Shown piece by piece: positions 29,884 through 40,003 of a DNA stretch of 64,000 nt. Below the pieces are notes generated by a model. It saw only the letters and a program-made list of their open reading frames with translations, made no database searches and was not told where the DNA came from. The stretch's first letter is position 1, and every line of letters starts with the position of its first letter. The stretch spans positions 372,001 to 436,000 of the forward strand of contig CP150572.1 in the NCBI GenBank assembly GCA_049487715.1, given 5' to 3'. Made by a program: the position numbers and the translations under genes. The stretch is from Pycnococcus provasolii. Its lineage: Eukaryota; Chlorophyta; Pseudoscourfieldiophyceae; Pseudoscourfieldiales.

Positions 29884-30237
29884 ATGCCGTGCGGACAACG
29901 CTGCGATCTACCAGCCACTCGGGTTTGGCGGTGCCGCGGCGGCGGACGGTGGTGGTGATGGTGGTGGTCGATCGTGCGGGGGAGGCTCGCCTGCGGCTGG
30001 TCGCGGTGAGTGGACGTCGCCGTTCCCTCGGTGGTGCTGGAGAGTGGAGAGGCGCCCGTCGTAAGGGTCGCAAGCTCTGCGCGAGCTGTGGCACGCACGC
30101 CCATTGGTTCGCCTACTCGCGTTTGTCCACACTGCCAAAATACAATCAAGTAGTAAAACATTTGAAGCAAAAATGAATTCATGAATGCAGCAATCAATGC
30201 ATTGATAGTGTGTTTGTTTTGTTTTTCATTCAACAAT
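29884..30237 (+). pseudogene. Broken duplicate of the 3' end of the gene at 36590-38788
   Basis: From ATGCCGTGCGGACAACGCTG onward this stretch repeats positions ~38525-38900, covering the last ~85 codons (RADNAAIYQPLGFGG through the zinc ribbon) and the 3' flank up to TTTTTCATTCAACAA. Small changes wreck the frame: extra bases after GGTCGCGGTGAG, an extra GAGAGTG-type duplication, loss of the bases encoding VVPG, and an insertion in GGCACGCACGCCCATT. The zinc-ribbon cysteines are therefore not encoded in one frame. No 5' part of the gene is present. It lies just downstream of CFAP58. It includes genomic 3' flank, and no poly(A) tail is visible, so a DNA-level duplication is more likely than retrotransposition. 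Confidence 0.9.
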
Positions 30238-30458
30238 GAGGAGGAGGAACTGCCGTGAATCTTTTAGCTTGATGATGATGATGCACAACAACTGAAACAA
30301 CAAAGTCTTTAGGAAGCGAGCCTTGCGTGCGCGAGTGCCTTGCGAGCGTTCAGAAGTTTTTTGTTTTTGTTACGACTTACGACAAACCTAAAATTCATAT
30401 TATGCAACTAACTAAGCACCCACCCACCCACCTGGGCAGCATCATTTATTATCACTCA

Positions 30459-33060
30459 TCAGAGGCATGCATTCGACGGGCATCTATCACTTGTCGATAA
30501 GAAGAGACCGCCATCTGCTCCACACACGGTGGGAGCATTGCTGTCTTGATAGCAAGAACTGTCAGGAAATAAGGATCCAGTCACCAGCTTGCTGAGGTCC
30601 GCGTCGAGGAATTGTTGGTTGATGTCGTCGCCGATGCACACAGAACCTCCAACTTCAAGGTTGGGTGCGCAGAGTGTCTGAAGACTCGGATTGTCGAAAA
30701 CCTGTAAGATTGGAAGGAGGGATAGGTTGTCAGAGGGAAAAAGGATGGAGGGTGGTACGTGAGTTTGGTGTTGTTGTGACGATGAATGTATCTGCTGTGT
30801 GGGAAAAGATGAAAAGAGGTAGATAGTAGACATCGGAGAAGCAAAACAAATAATAGATGGGTGGGGGGGTCGGCGGCGATGACGGGATGTCACTTGTTGT
30901 CACTTGTTGCGTACCAGAAAAAAAGAACTCGATGTCTCCAGCACAGGTAGGAAGATGCCGACGAGGATCTGGTTGTTAAAGATCTGTTGTTGTTTTGTTT
31001 GTAGTTGGAGTTTTGTAGGAAAGAAGAGTGAGTGAGTAAATTTCATACGCAGTGAGTGATACGATTTATTGTGGAAGAACAAACAAAAAGCAAGGAATAA
31101 TAAGACAAGAGAACAATGTGAGACGTACCCTGATATCTTTCGCCTCCTTCAGCGCAGGGAAATCCACCCCTGCGAGAGTCGGGATCTGAACGATCTGTGT
31201 GTTTAGAGAGGTGTGTGTTGTATATGTGTCGTTGAGTGGTGAGTACATGGTGAGTTTTGTGCAATCAGTTGAAAAGTCGATTATGGCTCTTCAAAGGGGA
31301 GATACGTACGAAGAAGCCCAAATTCGAGCTACCCACAAGACGAGGCGCGTAGATACTCGTCAAAGAGCTTTGCCCGCCAAAGTCCGCGATCTATTGTTGT
31401 TGTTGTTATTTGTTGTTTGATGATACGAATGGTTGTTGTGTTGTTGTGAATATGTGATTGGTTTGTTAGTGAGGTGCTACCAAATGGAATGTGTGTGTTC
31501 TGTCGAAGACACGCCATATTATTGTAGAAGAACATAAGGCAGAGCACGAAGAAGAAGATGGGAAAGGAAAGGAAGGAGGAGCGTACGTACCAAGAATTGA
31601 TCGTTCGGTCCTGTCACCCAGTTGGCGAAGCGAACCTCCTCAAGTTTTAGGAGTTTTTCAGATCCAAAGTCAAAATCGACACTCTGGGACGAGTTAGTCA
31701 TGCACGGGAACGAGGTGATGGTGACGTTGGCAGGATCGCCGCCTAATCCTTCGATGTCCTCCGCGATCTCGTCGAGGGTGATCGTTTCTCCTTCGAATGG
31801 CTCGACGTCGCACGAGGTATACTTGGTACCAACCAGGAACCTACTTCCATCACAAGTATTGCACTCCTCAAAAGCGTGCGTTGTTGTTGTTGTTGTTGTT
31901 GTTGTTGTTGCTGCTGCTGTTGTTGTTGTTGTTGTTGTTGTTGTGATGTCCTTGTGGGGAATGTCACGGTAGTCAATCTTGCTGAATTTGCTCGTTTCAA
32001 CGTACGGTGGCTTCCCACAGTCGAGTGCCATGTGGTGTGGAATGCACTTTCCACCCTTTTGATGCGTTTTAAACGTAAGGATGCACTTTTCAGGTGTAGA
32101 ATAGCTTCCTCCAAAGTGTCCAGCCATCGTACAAATTGCACTCTTGCGGCTGATATCGTCAATCGCACATACCCACTTTTCATTGTTGTAGTAGTAACTC
32201 GTGAGAGTGAACGTCAAGCCATGCGCTTCTGACTTCGCATAGAAGTACTGAGTTTCGTATAGGGGCCGTGGCGGTACAAACTCGAGAAGCTCGTCGGCTG
32301 TCGGACGACGACGGCCATCACCACCCGCATCACCACCATCACCACCAATGACCAACAATTGACCAACAACAAAACCACCATCACCACCAGGGATAATGGG
32401 ATCACCAATGATGCTGCACCCATCACCATGGCACCCACCACCACCAGAAGCGTGAGTGACAGTGTACCAAGTAGCTTCACTCGCATCATCAGGATGTCCC
32501 CAGAAGGGAAGACAGTGTTCTTCCTTCTTTACTTCGCAAGGACCAGAGTAGTAGTCAAACTTGGCATACTTGCGATACTTCCATGTAAACGGCGAGTACC
32601 ACTTCGGCTTGGGGTAGAACGTGTCGCACGGGTAGTACTCGTCCTGCTCGTACTGCTTCCCATAGTACGGCCCAACTCCATATTTAGAGTCGTACTTGCT
32701 GTAGCCGTATCCAGAGTCGTACTTGCTGTATCCAGAGTCGTACTTGCTGTATCCAGAGTCGTATCCAGAGTCGTATCCAGAGTCGTACTTGTTGTCATTG
32801 TACTTGTTGCTGCTGTACTTCCACGTCCACGGCGCCCACCACTTGTACTTGGGATAGTAGCCTGATTTGTAATCATCACCGTAGTAGCCTGAGTTGTATT
32901 CATCAACGTACTTCGTCGTCTCATAAGTCGTCGTCGTCGATTTGTCTGCGCTCACACCACTCACGGCACTTAGCATTACGACGACAGCAAGCAGAGCGAC
33001 CAGAACGGCTGATGACGCCGTGACGATCGATCGCATGTTCCTGACATTCGTCGTCATCAT
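30459..33060 (-). CDS. Secreted Tyr/Gly-rich protein with exon-encoded leucine-rich-type repeats (five exons)
   Basis: The exons on the minus strand are 31591-33060, 31310-31390, 31129-31194, 30915-30983 and 30459-30701 (642 residues). All four introns are phase 0 with donors GTACGTAC, GTACGTAT, GTACGTCT and GTACGCAA. A signal peptide (VLVALLAVVVMLSAVSGVSA) precedes Tyr/Ser/Gly repeats (YDSGYDSGYSKYDSGYSKYD) flanked by two related modules (KYKWWAPWTWKYS, KPKWYSPFTWKYR). A Thr run from (TTG)n leads to a repeat domain. Each small exon encodes one 22-27 residue unit: LTSIYAPRLVGSSNLGFF, IVQIPTLAGVDFPALKEAKD, IFNNQILVGIFLPVLETSSS. These resemble receptor-L/Ecm33-type or BspA-type leucine-rich repeats. 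A Cys-containing cap ends the protein. It is probably a cell-surface or wall protein; the ligand is unknown. First ATG is at 33060. Confidence 0.82.
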
Positions 33061-34000
33061 CTTCGTTACTACCACTATTATGGTATACTGTTTTATATGA
33101 GCCAATCAACAAACGCCTGCGCGCTGCCTATCTATCAGGTATGATGAGGACCAACCGACCAACGCGTGCAGTGATTGATGAGGACCAATCAATGAACGAG
33201 CCAATCAATGAACGAAAGGAGCCAAGGTACCATACAAGCCTGCAAAAGAAGTAAGCTGCACTGACTACTCCGAACCACCACTGGGCACTCACTCACGAAC
33301 ACATGCAGGAGGCGTGACATGTTTCGCATGAAATAAATGGCGAACAAATAACGGGCGGAGGGGCCGAGGGTGAAAAGGTCCTCGGCCAAAACAAACTCCC
33401 CCTTGTTCTTTTCACCCGGCTTGGGGGATACACCGTTGCTTGGTGCATTTGGCCTGACCTGTCCTGTCCTTTGGGGTCCGGCTTGGGTTTTGGTTTCCCA
33501 ACGTCCGGACCATCCAACCTCTCGGCACGCACGCTCCCGGTCACTCTTGAAACTTTTTGCTCTCGCAAAAATATTTTCTATTACTAATTTATTACTTAAA
33601 AAATTATATTAAATTATCTATAAATCTAACATAACATAACATACACGGAGAATTCGGTGAAATTTTAGGTAATAAATAGGTAATAAAAAAACGAAAATAA
33701 ACTTTCAAGAATTTTATTCGCGACAACACACACACCGTTGTCGTCGTATTGCCCGCGCATTGATTCAGGCGCAAGGCACGAACGATAATACTAGTTTTTA
33801 TTCTTGGACACATTTATTTGTCTTGTTTTCTCGGACACGACGATGAAGATCTGTCGCCATGGAGACTTTTTCTCGGAACGGGAAGGGCCGAAGGGGAAGG
33901 ATGCTATCCCCGAATTTACCCAGCCACAAAGACCCTTCGAAATCGCCACTCCGACGACAAAGTAAAGTAAAGTACATTCCATTACTGAAAATGAGCGATC
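33061..34000. other. Intergenic region
   Basis: It includes repeated CCAATCAATGAACGA-type words (33184-33215), an A/T-rich stretch (33560-33720), and the CATTTTCAGTAAT 3'-end element of KIN17 at 33981-33995 on the minus strand. No gene is seen. Confidence 0.55.
33981..33995 (-). terminator. Putative 3'-end element (CTCATTTTCAGTAAT) of KIN17
   Basis: Variant of the CTCATTCAGTAAC element, 5 nt past the KIN17 stop and followed by TGTACTTTACTTTACTTTG, the same trailer seen after the V-ATPase c'' gene. Confidence 0.4.
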
Positions 34001-35260
34001 TTAGGCACATACCTTGCTGACGTCATCGTAGGATACGCGCACATCTTCCTTAACATCAGGTATGCGCACGATAGCCTCGAACGCCTTCTCATCAATACTA
34101 ATGAGCGTGCCATTTCGCCCAGCATACTTGTGCCCGCGGTTGACGACGACGACGCTCCCTCCATAGGCAGGAAGCACGGTTTCGCAGTGTGTCTGAGAAA
34201 CCTCGAGCGTAGCACCAATGCGCGCAGATGAGCCGGCGGTTGTGTTGCGCAATGACACGACGACAACACGAGCCACGCGGGGCGAGGACGCATCCCACTG
34301 TACGACATCAGCCTTCGCTCCCTGATATCCAAGCGAGGCAAGACTCGAATCTACGAGCTTGACGACAATGCCCTTGCGCAACCAACAGTCACGTGGCACG
34401 GGTTGTGCCGAGGCAGCTGCCGCGGCGTGGCGTTTGCGTCGTGCCTCCTCCTCCTCCTCCTCCCGCATGATGGCGGCTAAAGCGCCGCCGCTATGGGCCC
34501 TTGCCCTCTTTCGGCTTGGCGCGTCGTCGTCGGCTTCGTCGGCGGCGAGGAATGCATTCGTCACCGCCGTGCGTGCGGCGGCGGATGCGGAGGTGGTGGC
34601 GGCGGTGCCAGCGGAGGTGGCAAGCTGCATTCGCACTGGACCAACGTCTGTTGGAACGATCTTTGTCACCGATGGTAGTGGTGGCGGCGCTGCTGCCGCT
34701 CCCTCTGTTCTAGCTCGCTGCACCTGCAGAGCAAGCTGCCTCGCCTCTCTCGCCTCCGTCTCAGCTACCGTCTCCTTTTTCGCGCGGTCAACGTTCACGT
34801 TGAGGTTTGCGAAAGGGTCGGCATGGTCGACGTACTTGATGTACCAACCCTTCTCCTCAACGTAGTCGATCGTGCACAGCCCCTCTTTGCCGAGGTACTG
34901 CACAAACTCCGAGAGCGTCGTCCACCTCGTGGAGTTCATGTGCACATGGTGTCTGTCTCCGATAAACTCGTTGTACGCGTGGTTGGCCAGAAGACGCGTG
35001 TGCCTGTGCGCGTGCCTGAGGTGTGCGAGGAAGCTTCTCAAAAACTCCTCGCTGTACTGCTGAATAGCTCCTCCTGGGTTGCTTCTCAAGTTCGCCATCG
35101 CGCGCAGGTGGGAGGCTGACTCGCAGTGGTTCTGGAAGCCGTTTTCATCGCGGCACTGTTTTTCGCACGCCTGGCAGTACCACCGCAGCTTCTGTAGGCC
35201 TTTCGCCTTGATTCCCTTCGCGATAGCCTTGAGACCGCCGACGTCGTTGCCCTTGCCCAT
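34001..35260 (-). CDS. KIN17: KIN17 DNA/RNA-binding protein
   Basis: KIN17 is a conserved nuclear protein tied to DNA replication, repair and splicing. The 419-residue product starts MGKGNDVGGLKAIAKGIKAK GLQKLRWYCQ (shown with a break), as in other eukaryotes. The C2H2-type zinc finger is CQACEKQCRDENGFQNHCES, ending in ASH. The winged-helix region follows: YSEEFLRSFLAHLRHAHRHT, AYNEFIGDRHHVHMNSTRWT and LGKEGLCTIDYVEEKGWYIK. A variable Ala-rich middle leads to the C-terminal KOW-like/SH3 tandem: WLRKGIVVKLVDSSLASLGY, VLPAYGGSVVVVNRGHKYAG and NGTLISIDEKAFEAIVRIPD, ending in VSYDDVSKVCA. Complete and unspliced. Confidence 0.96.
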   Translation of the reverse strand: MGKGNDVGGLKAIAKGIKAKGLQKLRWYCQACEKQCRDENGFQNHCESASHLRAMANLRSNPGGAIQQYSEEFLRSFLAHLRHAHRHTRLLANHAYNEFIGDRHHVHMNSTRWTTLSEFVQYLGKEGLCTIDYVEEKGWYIKYVDHADPFANLNVNVDRAKKETVAETEAREARQLALQVQRARTEGAAAAPPPLPSVTKIVPTDVGPVRMQLATSAGTAATTSASAAARTAVTNAFLAADEADDDAPSRKRARAHSGGALAAIMREEEEEEARRKRHAAAAASAQPVPRDCWLRKGIVVKLVDSSLASLGYQGAKADVVQWDASSPRVARVVVVSLRNTTAGSSARIGATLEVSQTHCETVLPAYGGSVVVVNRGHKYAGRNGTLISIDEKAFEAIVRIPDVKEDVRVSYDDVSKVCA

Positions 35261-35597
35261 CTTGGGAGTCTAAAAGGCTGAAATGGTACCGGTGCGCGCG
35301 GGATAGGCGAAGAATATTGGGTAAATGGGACGGGCGAAATGGCAAAAAAATGGCAGACAAATGGGCGGGGCAGATAGGGCGGGGCATGATTTAGTTTAGG
35401 GGTTCAAGTTCGAGTTCGGGTTTTCAAGGTTGTATTACTTTTTTTCAAGTTCCTGCGAGACTTCCCCTGCCCTGCCCTCCCTCCCTCCCCGGTCAGCCGG
35501 TGGAAAAACGAAAAAAAGGGCGGCTGGTTTTGTTTCATTTCGCTGTTTCCGTCTCCCAGGCCTTTCCTAGCCTGTAGCGCATACCACGGTACCAAAT
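35261..35597. other. Divergent intergenic region
   Basis: 337 bp between KIN17 and the PABPN1-like gene. GGCAAAAAAATGGCAGACAA-type A/G-rich sequence and a CCCTCCCTCCC tract are present. One TTTAGGGG occurs near 35395. No gene. Confidence 0.55.
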
Positions 35598-36420
35598 ATG
35601 GCGACCGAAGAGGAGGAAGAGGAGTACGGCGGCGACGTCCCAGACCTCGACGAAGAACTCGACGCAGACGAAGGCGACGAAGACGACGACGCCGGGGAAG
35701 ACCTCGAGGAAATGAAGAAAAAACTCGCGGAAATGGAAGAGGAGGCTGCGAAACTCAGAGAAATGTCTGCCAAGGTGGAGCGGGACATGGCAGGGGCAGG
35801 AGGGGCGGCGGCGGCGGCGGCGGATGGTGCGGACGGCGCGGCGGGAGCGGGTGCTCCCGCGCCGCCCACGCAGGAGGAACGCGAGGCGGCGGACGCACGC
35901 AGCGTCTACATCGGGAACGTCGACTACGCCACCACGCCGGAGGAACTGCAGGTGCACTTCGCGGAGTGCGGAACTGTCGACCGAGTCACCATTCAAACGG
36001 ACAGGTGCGTTGTTTCGCTTTTATCTTGTTCTTATATGCTCAATCAGCCGCAGTGATTTACTTTGCTGACACTAACGGAACGAATCATAAATACGTAGGC
36101 AGGGAAACAGCAAAGGATTCGCTTACCTCCAGTTTGTCGAGCCGGAGGCTGTGGAGAGCGCAACCCTCCTGAACGAGAGCGAGCTCCGCGCTCGTAAGCT
36201 GAAGGTGACGCCTAAGCGCACGAACGTACCCGGCGTTCACCGCGGCGGCGTGCAAAAGGGCGGTCGCGGTCGCGGTCGCGGGCGAGGTCGGTTCGGTGCC
36301 TACGGCGGCATGGGCGGCATGGTGATGGTCCCCGTGAGTTTCTTCGGCGGGCGTGGGCGCGGGCGCGGGCGCGGGCGTGGGCGTGGCGGCGGCGGCGGCG
36401 GCGGCGGCGGTGAGTCGTGA
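35598..36420 (+). CDS. PABPN1: Nuclear poly(A)-binding protein PABPN1-like (two exons)
   Basis: Exons are 35598-36004 and 36099-36420 (242 residues); the 94-nt intron starts GTGCGTTG and ends ATACGTAG. An acidic N-terminus and a coiled coil ([20 protein letters not shown]) precede a single [63 protein letters not shown] and [23 protein letters not shown]2 is VYIGNV and RNP1 is KGFAYLQF, which spans the splice junction. The RGRGRG/Gly-rich tail replaces the usual Arg-rich tail and may be arginine-methylated. The domain order (acidic, coiled coil, RRM, Arg-rich) is that of PABPN1, which stimulates poly(A) polymerase and sets tail length. TGTAA lies just past the stop codon. Confidence 0.94.
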
Positions 36421-36589
36421 CGAGTGTAACACCACGCATGCACCCTATTGGCGTAGAAAAACACCACCATCCTCCTCCTAGGACATGACCGCTGATCTCG
36501 AACCCCGAACTCCCCGGGGAGACTTTTTCCGAGGCGGCGCCGTTCCGTTCCGTTCCCCTTGAAGGACATCGTCCGACAGAGGTGCGAGA

Positions 36590-38788
36590 ATGGCGGACTC
36601 GTCGGACTCGGACAGCGACTCTGGACAACTGCCTGACGTGCTCAGACGGAGACCAAGCTCGGAAGAAGAGGAGGACTCGGCGGAAGAAGAGTCTGCGGAA
36701 GAAGAGTCTGCGGAAGAAGAATCAGCGGACGAAGAAGAGGACGACGACGACGAAGAAGAAGAGGACGACGACGACGACGACGACGACGGAGGTGACGACG
36801 ACGACTTGAACTACAACAGGCGTTCGTCGGGGCGCAACACGACACCGGCGGCGTCACCGCGCACGACGTCGAGGTCGCAGGCGGCTGCAGCGGCTGCAGC
36901 AGCGGCTGCGCAGAAGAACGCAGGAGCGGGTGCAGGTCGGCGACGGGCAGTCACAGGAGACAAGTCCATACCGGGCAGCAGGAGAGGAGGGGCGGCGCCG
37001 GCGCCGGCGCCAGCTACTGCCGCGACTCAGCAGGCGCAGAAGAAGAGTGGAGGAGCTGTGGAGAGAAAGTCATCAAACGCAACCACGCCGAGGGGCACGG
37101 GTGCAGCAGGGGGTGGACGGCGTGCTGGCAACTTCGTTCCGGCAACAGACGACGCCAACTCGATACTGGAGCCGGGTGTCACGTTCGTGCGCTGGCGCGA
37201 AAGCAAGGAGAGCCTCGACAAAGGGAAGGTGCGCGCGACGATCATTGGGTACCACATGATCGATACAAATGGCGAGGAGCACCTCGCGGCAACCGGAGAG
37301 GCGAGCGTGCAGGGCGACACGCACTACACATACGAGACCACCGAGGCGTTCAGTACCGCGTATGGCAAGCTCGTGGCGCATAATCGCAAGGAGGTATTCG
37401 CATATCTGGAAAATGCGATGCGGCAGGCGGGAAGCGCCGACGTGCCTGGCACGCCGGTGACCACAACGCCGCGTGGCAGGTCGAGCAAGGCGAATGCTGA
37501 CGTGAGATACGTGAGCTACAAACTCGATCGATCGCATGCAGCAAACGGAAGTCAAAGCGTGCGCGTGATCCTCGTCGACACCGCGGGAAGGTGCACACAC
37601 GTTCTTCAGGGCGCGTCGTCAAGCGCTACGGCGTCCATCGTCTTTCGCAAGGTGGATGGGTGCCCGATCGCGGCAACATTTTCCGACGGAGCAGATCTTG
37701 CGGCAACGCGGGTATGGCTGAAAGAAATTCTGTCGGGTGCACGAAACGCGCCGCCAAGCTCGCCCAAGCCGCCCGCGGCACCACCCTCGGCGGGTCGGGG
37801 GGGTATCACCGCAGGCGCGGCTCCGGGTAGTCCGCGATCAACGGGCAAGCGCAAGACTGGCGGTGCCGGTGCGGCACCTCCGGCGCCGACGCCAAGCCCG
37901 AAGCGTGCGAAGAGTGATGCGGGCGCCGGCGGCCCGAAAGGGCGGCAGCATGGGAGTGCTGCGGCGGCACCCGGCGCCCCTCGTTCTGGAGGCGCGGGCA
38001 TGGCAGGTGGTGGCACTTCGACGGCAGTTGGCACCGGGACCGGACGAGGAGGAGCGGGCGCAGGTTCAGGTTCACGTCGTGGTGTGACTGCGCAGAGTCC
38101 GGCGGCGGCCGCCGCGGTGGCTGCGGCAACCGCTGAGCGCGAGGCTGTGCAGCAGGCGGCGGCGTGCGCACTTGGCCTTCAGCAGAGCATGGCTTGGATG
38201 CGCGAGTCTCCCGAGGAGATGGAGATGGTCATGTGGCGGCAGCACATGGCGCACGTGCGCGCCCTTTGCGAGGCATCGAAGGGAACTCCCGAGGATGCGG
38301 CAAGGCTTGTTTATGCTCTTCGGCAGCTACGCGCTCTGCGGTGCACAATCACCACGCTGCGAGCGACGGGTGCCGTATCGGTGATGGCGGCGCTATGTGC
38401 GCACGCCTCGGCACCGGTGGCGGACCTGGCTCGCGACCTCGTCGCGCGATGGCGAGGAGAGGCGGTTGCGCATATCACGCAGCTGTTCCGCTCGCCCGCA
38501 GCTCCCGCGTCGTGGCTCGCGCAGCGCCGTGCGGACAACGCTGCGATCTACCAGCCTCTCGGGTTTGGCGGTGCCGCGGCGGCGGACGGTGGTGGTGGTG
38601 GTGGAGGTCGATCGCGCGGGGGAGGCTCGCCTGCGGGTGGTCGCGGTGGACGTCGCCGCTCCCTCGGTGGTGCTGGAGAGGCGCCCGTCGTGGTACCCGG
38701 TAAGGGTCGCAAGCTCTGCGCGAGCTGTGGCACGCCCATTGGTTCGCCTACTCGCGTTTGTCCACACTGCCAAAATACAATCAAGTAG
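36590..38788 (+). CDS. Nuclear protein with TFIIS-N-like domain and C-terminal zinc ribbon
   Basis: The 732-residue protein begins with an acidic/Ser run (EESAEEESADEEEDDDD), then Ala- and Pro-rich low complexity. Residues ~185-285 (ILEPGVTFVRWRESKESLDK, RATIIGYHMIDTNGEEHLAA) and ~300-390 (VRYVSYKLDRSHAANGSQSV) are compact but unrecognised. Residues ~590-650 (ARLVYALRQLRALRCTITTL, RATGAVSVMAALCAHASAPV, LARDLVARWRGE) match the TFIIS N-terminal (LW) domain, a helical bundle used by transcription elongation factors. The C-terminus is a zinc ribbon, KLCASCGTPIGSPTRVCPHC, with two CxxC knuckles. A role in transcription or chromatin is inferred. Its 3' end has been duplicated as a pseudogene at 29.9-30.2 kb. 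Confidence 0.8.
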   Translation: MADSSDSDSDSGQLPDVLRRRPSSEEEEDSAEEESAEEESAEEESADEEEDDDDEEEEDDDDDDDDGGDDDDLNYNRRSSGRNTTPAASPRTTSRSQAAAAAAAAAAQKNAGAGAGRRRAVTGDKSIPGSRRGGAAPAPAPATAATQQAQKKSGGAVERKSSNATTPRGTGAAGGGRRAGNFVPATDDANSILEPGVTFVRWRESKESLDKGKVRATIIGYHMIDTNGEEHLAATGEASVQGDTHYTYETTEAFSTAYGKLVAHNRKEVFAYLENAMRQAGSADVPGTPVTTTPRGRSSKANADVRYVSYKLDRSHAANGSQSVRVILVDTAGRCTHVLQGASSSATASIVFRKVDGCPIAATFSDGADLAATRVWLKEILSGARNAPPSSPKPPAAPPSAGRGGITAGAAPGSPRSTGKRKTGGAGAAPPAPTPSPKRAKSDAGAGGPKGRQHGSAAAAPGAPRSGGAGMAGGGTSTAVGTGTGRGGAGAGSGSRRGVTAQSPAAAAAVAAATAEREAVQQAAACALGLQQSMAWMRESPEEMEMVMWRQHMAHVRALCEASKGTPEDAARLVYALRQLRALRCTITTLRATGAVSVMAALCAHASAPVADLARDLVARWRGEAVAHITQLFRSPAAPASWLAQRRADNAAIYQPLGFGGAAAADGGGGGGGRSRGGGSPAGGRGGRRRSLGGAGEAPVVVPGKGRKLCASCGTPIGSPTRVCPHCQNTIK

Positions 38789-39208
38789 TAGTAAAACATT
38801 TTTTGTGAAGAAATGAATTAACGTGAACTACTACTATGCAATCAATAATTAATGCATTGATTGATTGTGTGTTTATTTTTTGTTTTTCATTCAACAAGGG
38901 GGTGGGGTCGGCCCCTCGCTTCTTCTGTTCTTCACCGAATCACCGGCGGCGTTTTTTAAGTCGTTGGCGAGCACGTAATTAATATGCAGTATGGTTTCGA
39001 GCTTCGTCAGAAACCTCCCCTTCCCCCCCCGTCCCCCCCGAGCAGGCGAAGCAGGCACGGCTAGCTCATTCTTCCTTTTGCCCCCCTGGCGGTGGCGCGC
39101 GCGCGTATTGTTGTGGCGTGCTCGCTCGCCGCGCGCGCTGAGGTTGACTTATTTTTGTTGCGTGTGTGCTGCTGTGTCTTCGCCTCCTAGTGTCGTGAAC
39201 ACTTCACT
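38789..39208. other. Intergenic region
   Basis: The first ~110 bp are the 3' flank shared with the pseudogene at 29.9-30.2 kb. The remainder has C-rich (39018-39040) and GCGC-rich runs. No gene. Confidence 0.55.
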
Positions 39209-39619
39209 ATGTTCCGTTCTATTTTAGAGGGTGCGTTTGACGCTCCTCCGGAACAACAGGAGACGGGCGCAGCCGAAGCACACACGCCTGCTGCTTCTCA
39301 GCAGCAACAACGGAGACGACGCCCACGACGTGCGACGTACTCCTCGGTCGCGGCGTTCGTACCGCCAACAGCCTTCTCGTTTGCCGCCTCGCTAACCAAG
39401 CAGGAGAACAATGCCGTCGACGTTTCGTCGTGGCTTTCGTGCGTGCGACTAGCTGCTTCGCAGCTAGCCCCGCAGATACGTGCCTCCGGTTCCGCGGTGG
39501 CGGTGTGCCAGCTTGACCGTGACATGGCGGCAACGCTTACTATCGCGTCGTCCTTCGTGCCGACTTTGCCTCCTTATGCAGTGGCTGCGGTTTGCGGTAA
39601 ACCGAGCTTCGGTTGGTGA
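39209..39619 (+). CDS. Short hypothetical protein next to the inverted repeat
   Basis: A 136-codon frame beginning MFRSILEGAFDAPPEQQETG. It has a Gln run and an Arg-rich patch (QQQQRRRRPRRATYSS), then a Ser/Ala/Val-rich region (SSWLSCVRLAASQLAPQIRA, DRDMAATLTIASSFVPTLPP). Nothing is recognised. A GTAAAC string near the end could be a splice donor, so this may be the first exon of a gene whose remainder was displaced by the inverted duplication that starts about 250 bp downstream. It could also be a chance frame. Confidence 0.35.
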   Translation: MFRSILEGAFDAPPEQQETGAAEAHTPAASQQQQRRRRPRRATYSSVAAFVPPTAFSFAASLTKQENNAVDVSSWLSCVRLAASQLAPQIRASGSAVAVCQLDRDMAATLTIASSFVPTLPPYAVAAVCGKPSFGW

Positions 39620-39829
39620 CGACTACGCCCTTCGAGATTATGCGTTCTATGTTAGCGCATATCACCTCGTGGTCGTTACCTGTTCGGGGTTCGACGTTAA
39701 GGGTCAAACCCCCAGAAAGGGAAATTGGGGTTTCTGGTTTACGTCCCGGAGATTGGTCTCCCGGTGTTGCTGAACTGGGCTTGCCGAGCATTACCACAGG
39801 TGAAGCACGTCGCTGCCATGTGGAGCCGC

Positions 39830-40003
39830 CTAACATTCAATAACGAGACTATATAACCAAACCAAAAAGAGATCTGCCATGTTGTTGTTGATATTGTTGC
39901 AGTCGGCGTCGTCGTTTGCCGTGCTGTTGCTGCGCTTGTTGGGCGAGGCGTTTTCAGCTTCAAAAGGTTCGCCGTGTGGAGGAGGAGCCGCGAGAGAAGA
40001 CAT
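39830..40003 (-). pseudogene. Truncated copy of the RING-gene N-terminus (left arm)
   Basis: On the minus strand an ATG at 40003 opens a 57-codon frame: MSSLAAPPPHGEPFEAENAS, PNKRSNSTANDDADCNNINN, then a unique tail ending at 39830. The first ~41 codons duplicate the region upstream of the RING gene at 47.0-47.2 kb; after the Asn run the sequence is unrelated. The ATG is in frame here, whereas a 2-nt insertion puts it out of frame in the right arm. Confidence 0.7.

Noticed and set aside
36005-36098. Single-exon PABPN1 ending at 36056
   Set aside because: It would cut the RRM before RNP1; splicing recovers KGFAYLQF and the Arg/Gly tail.
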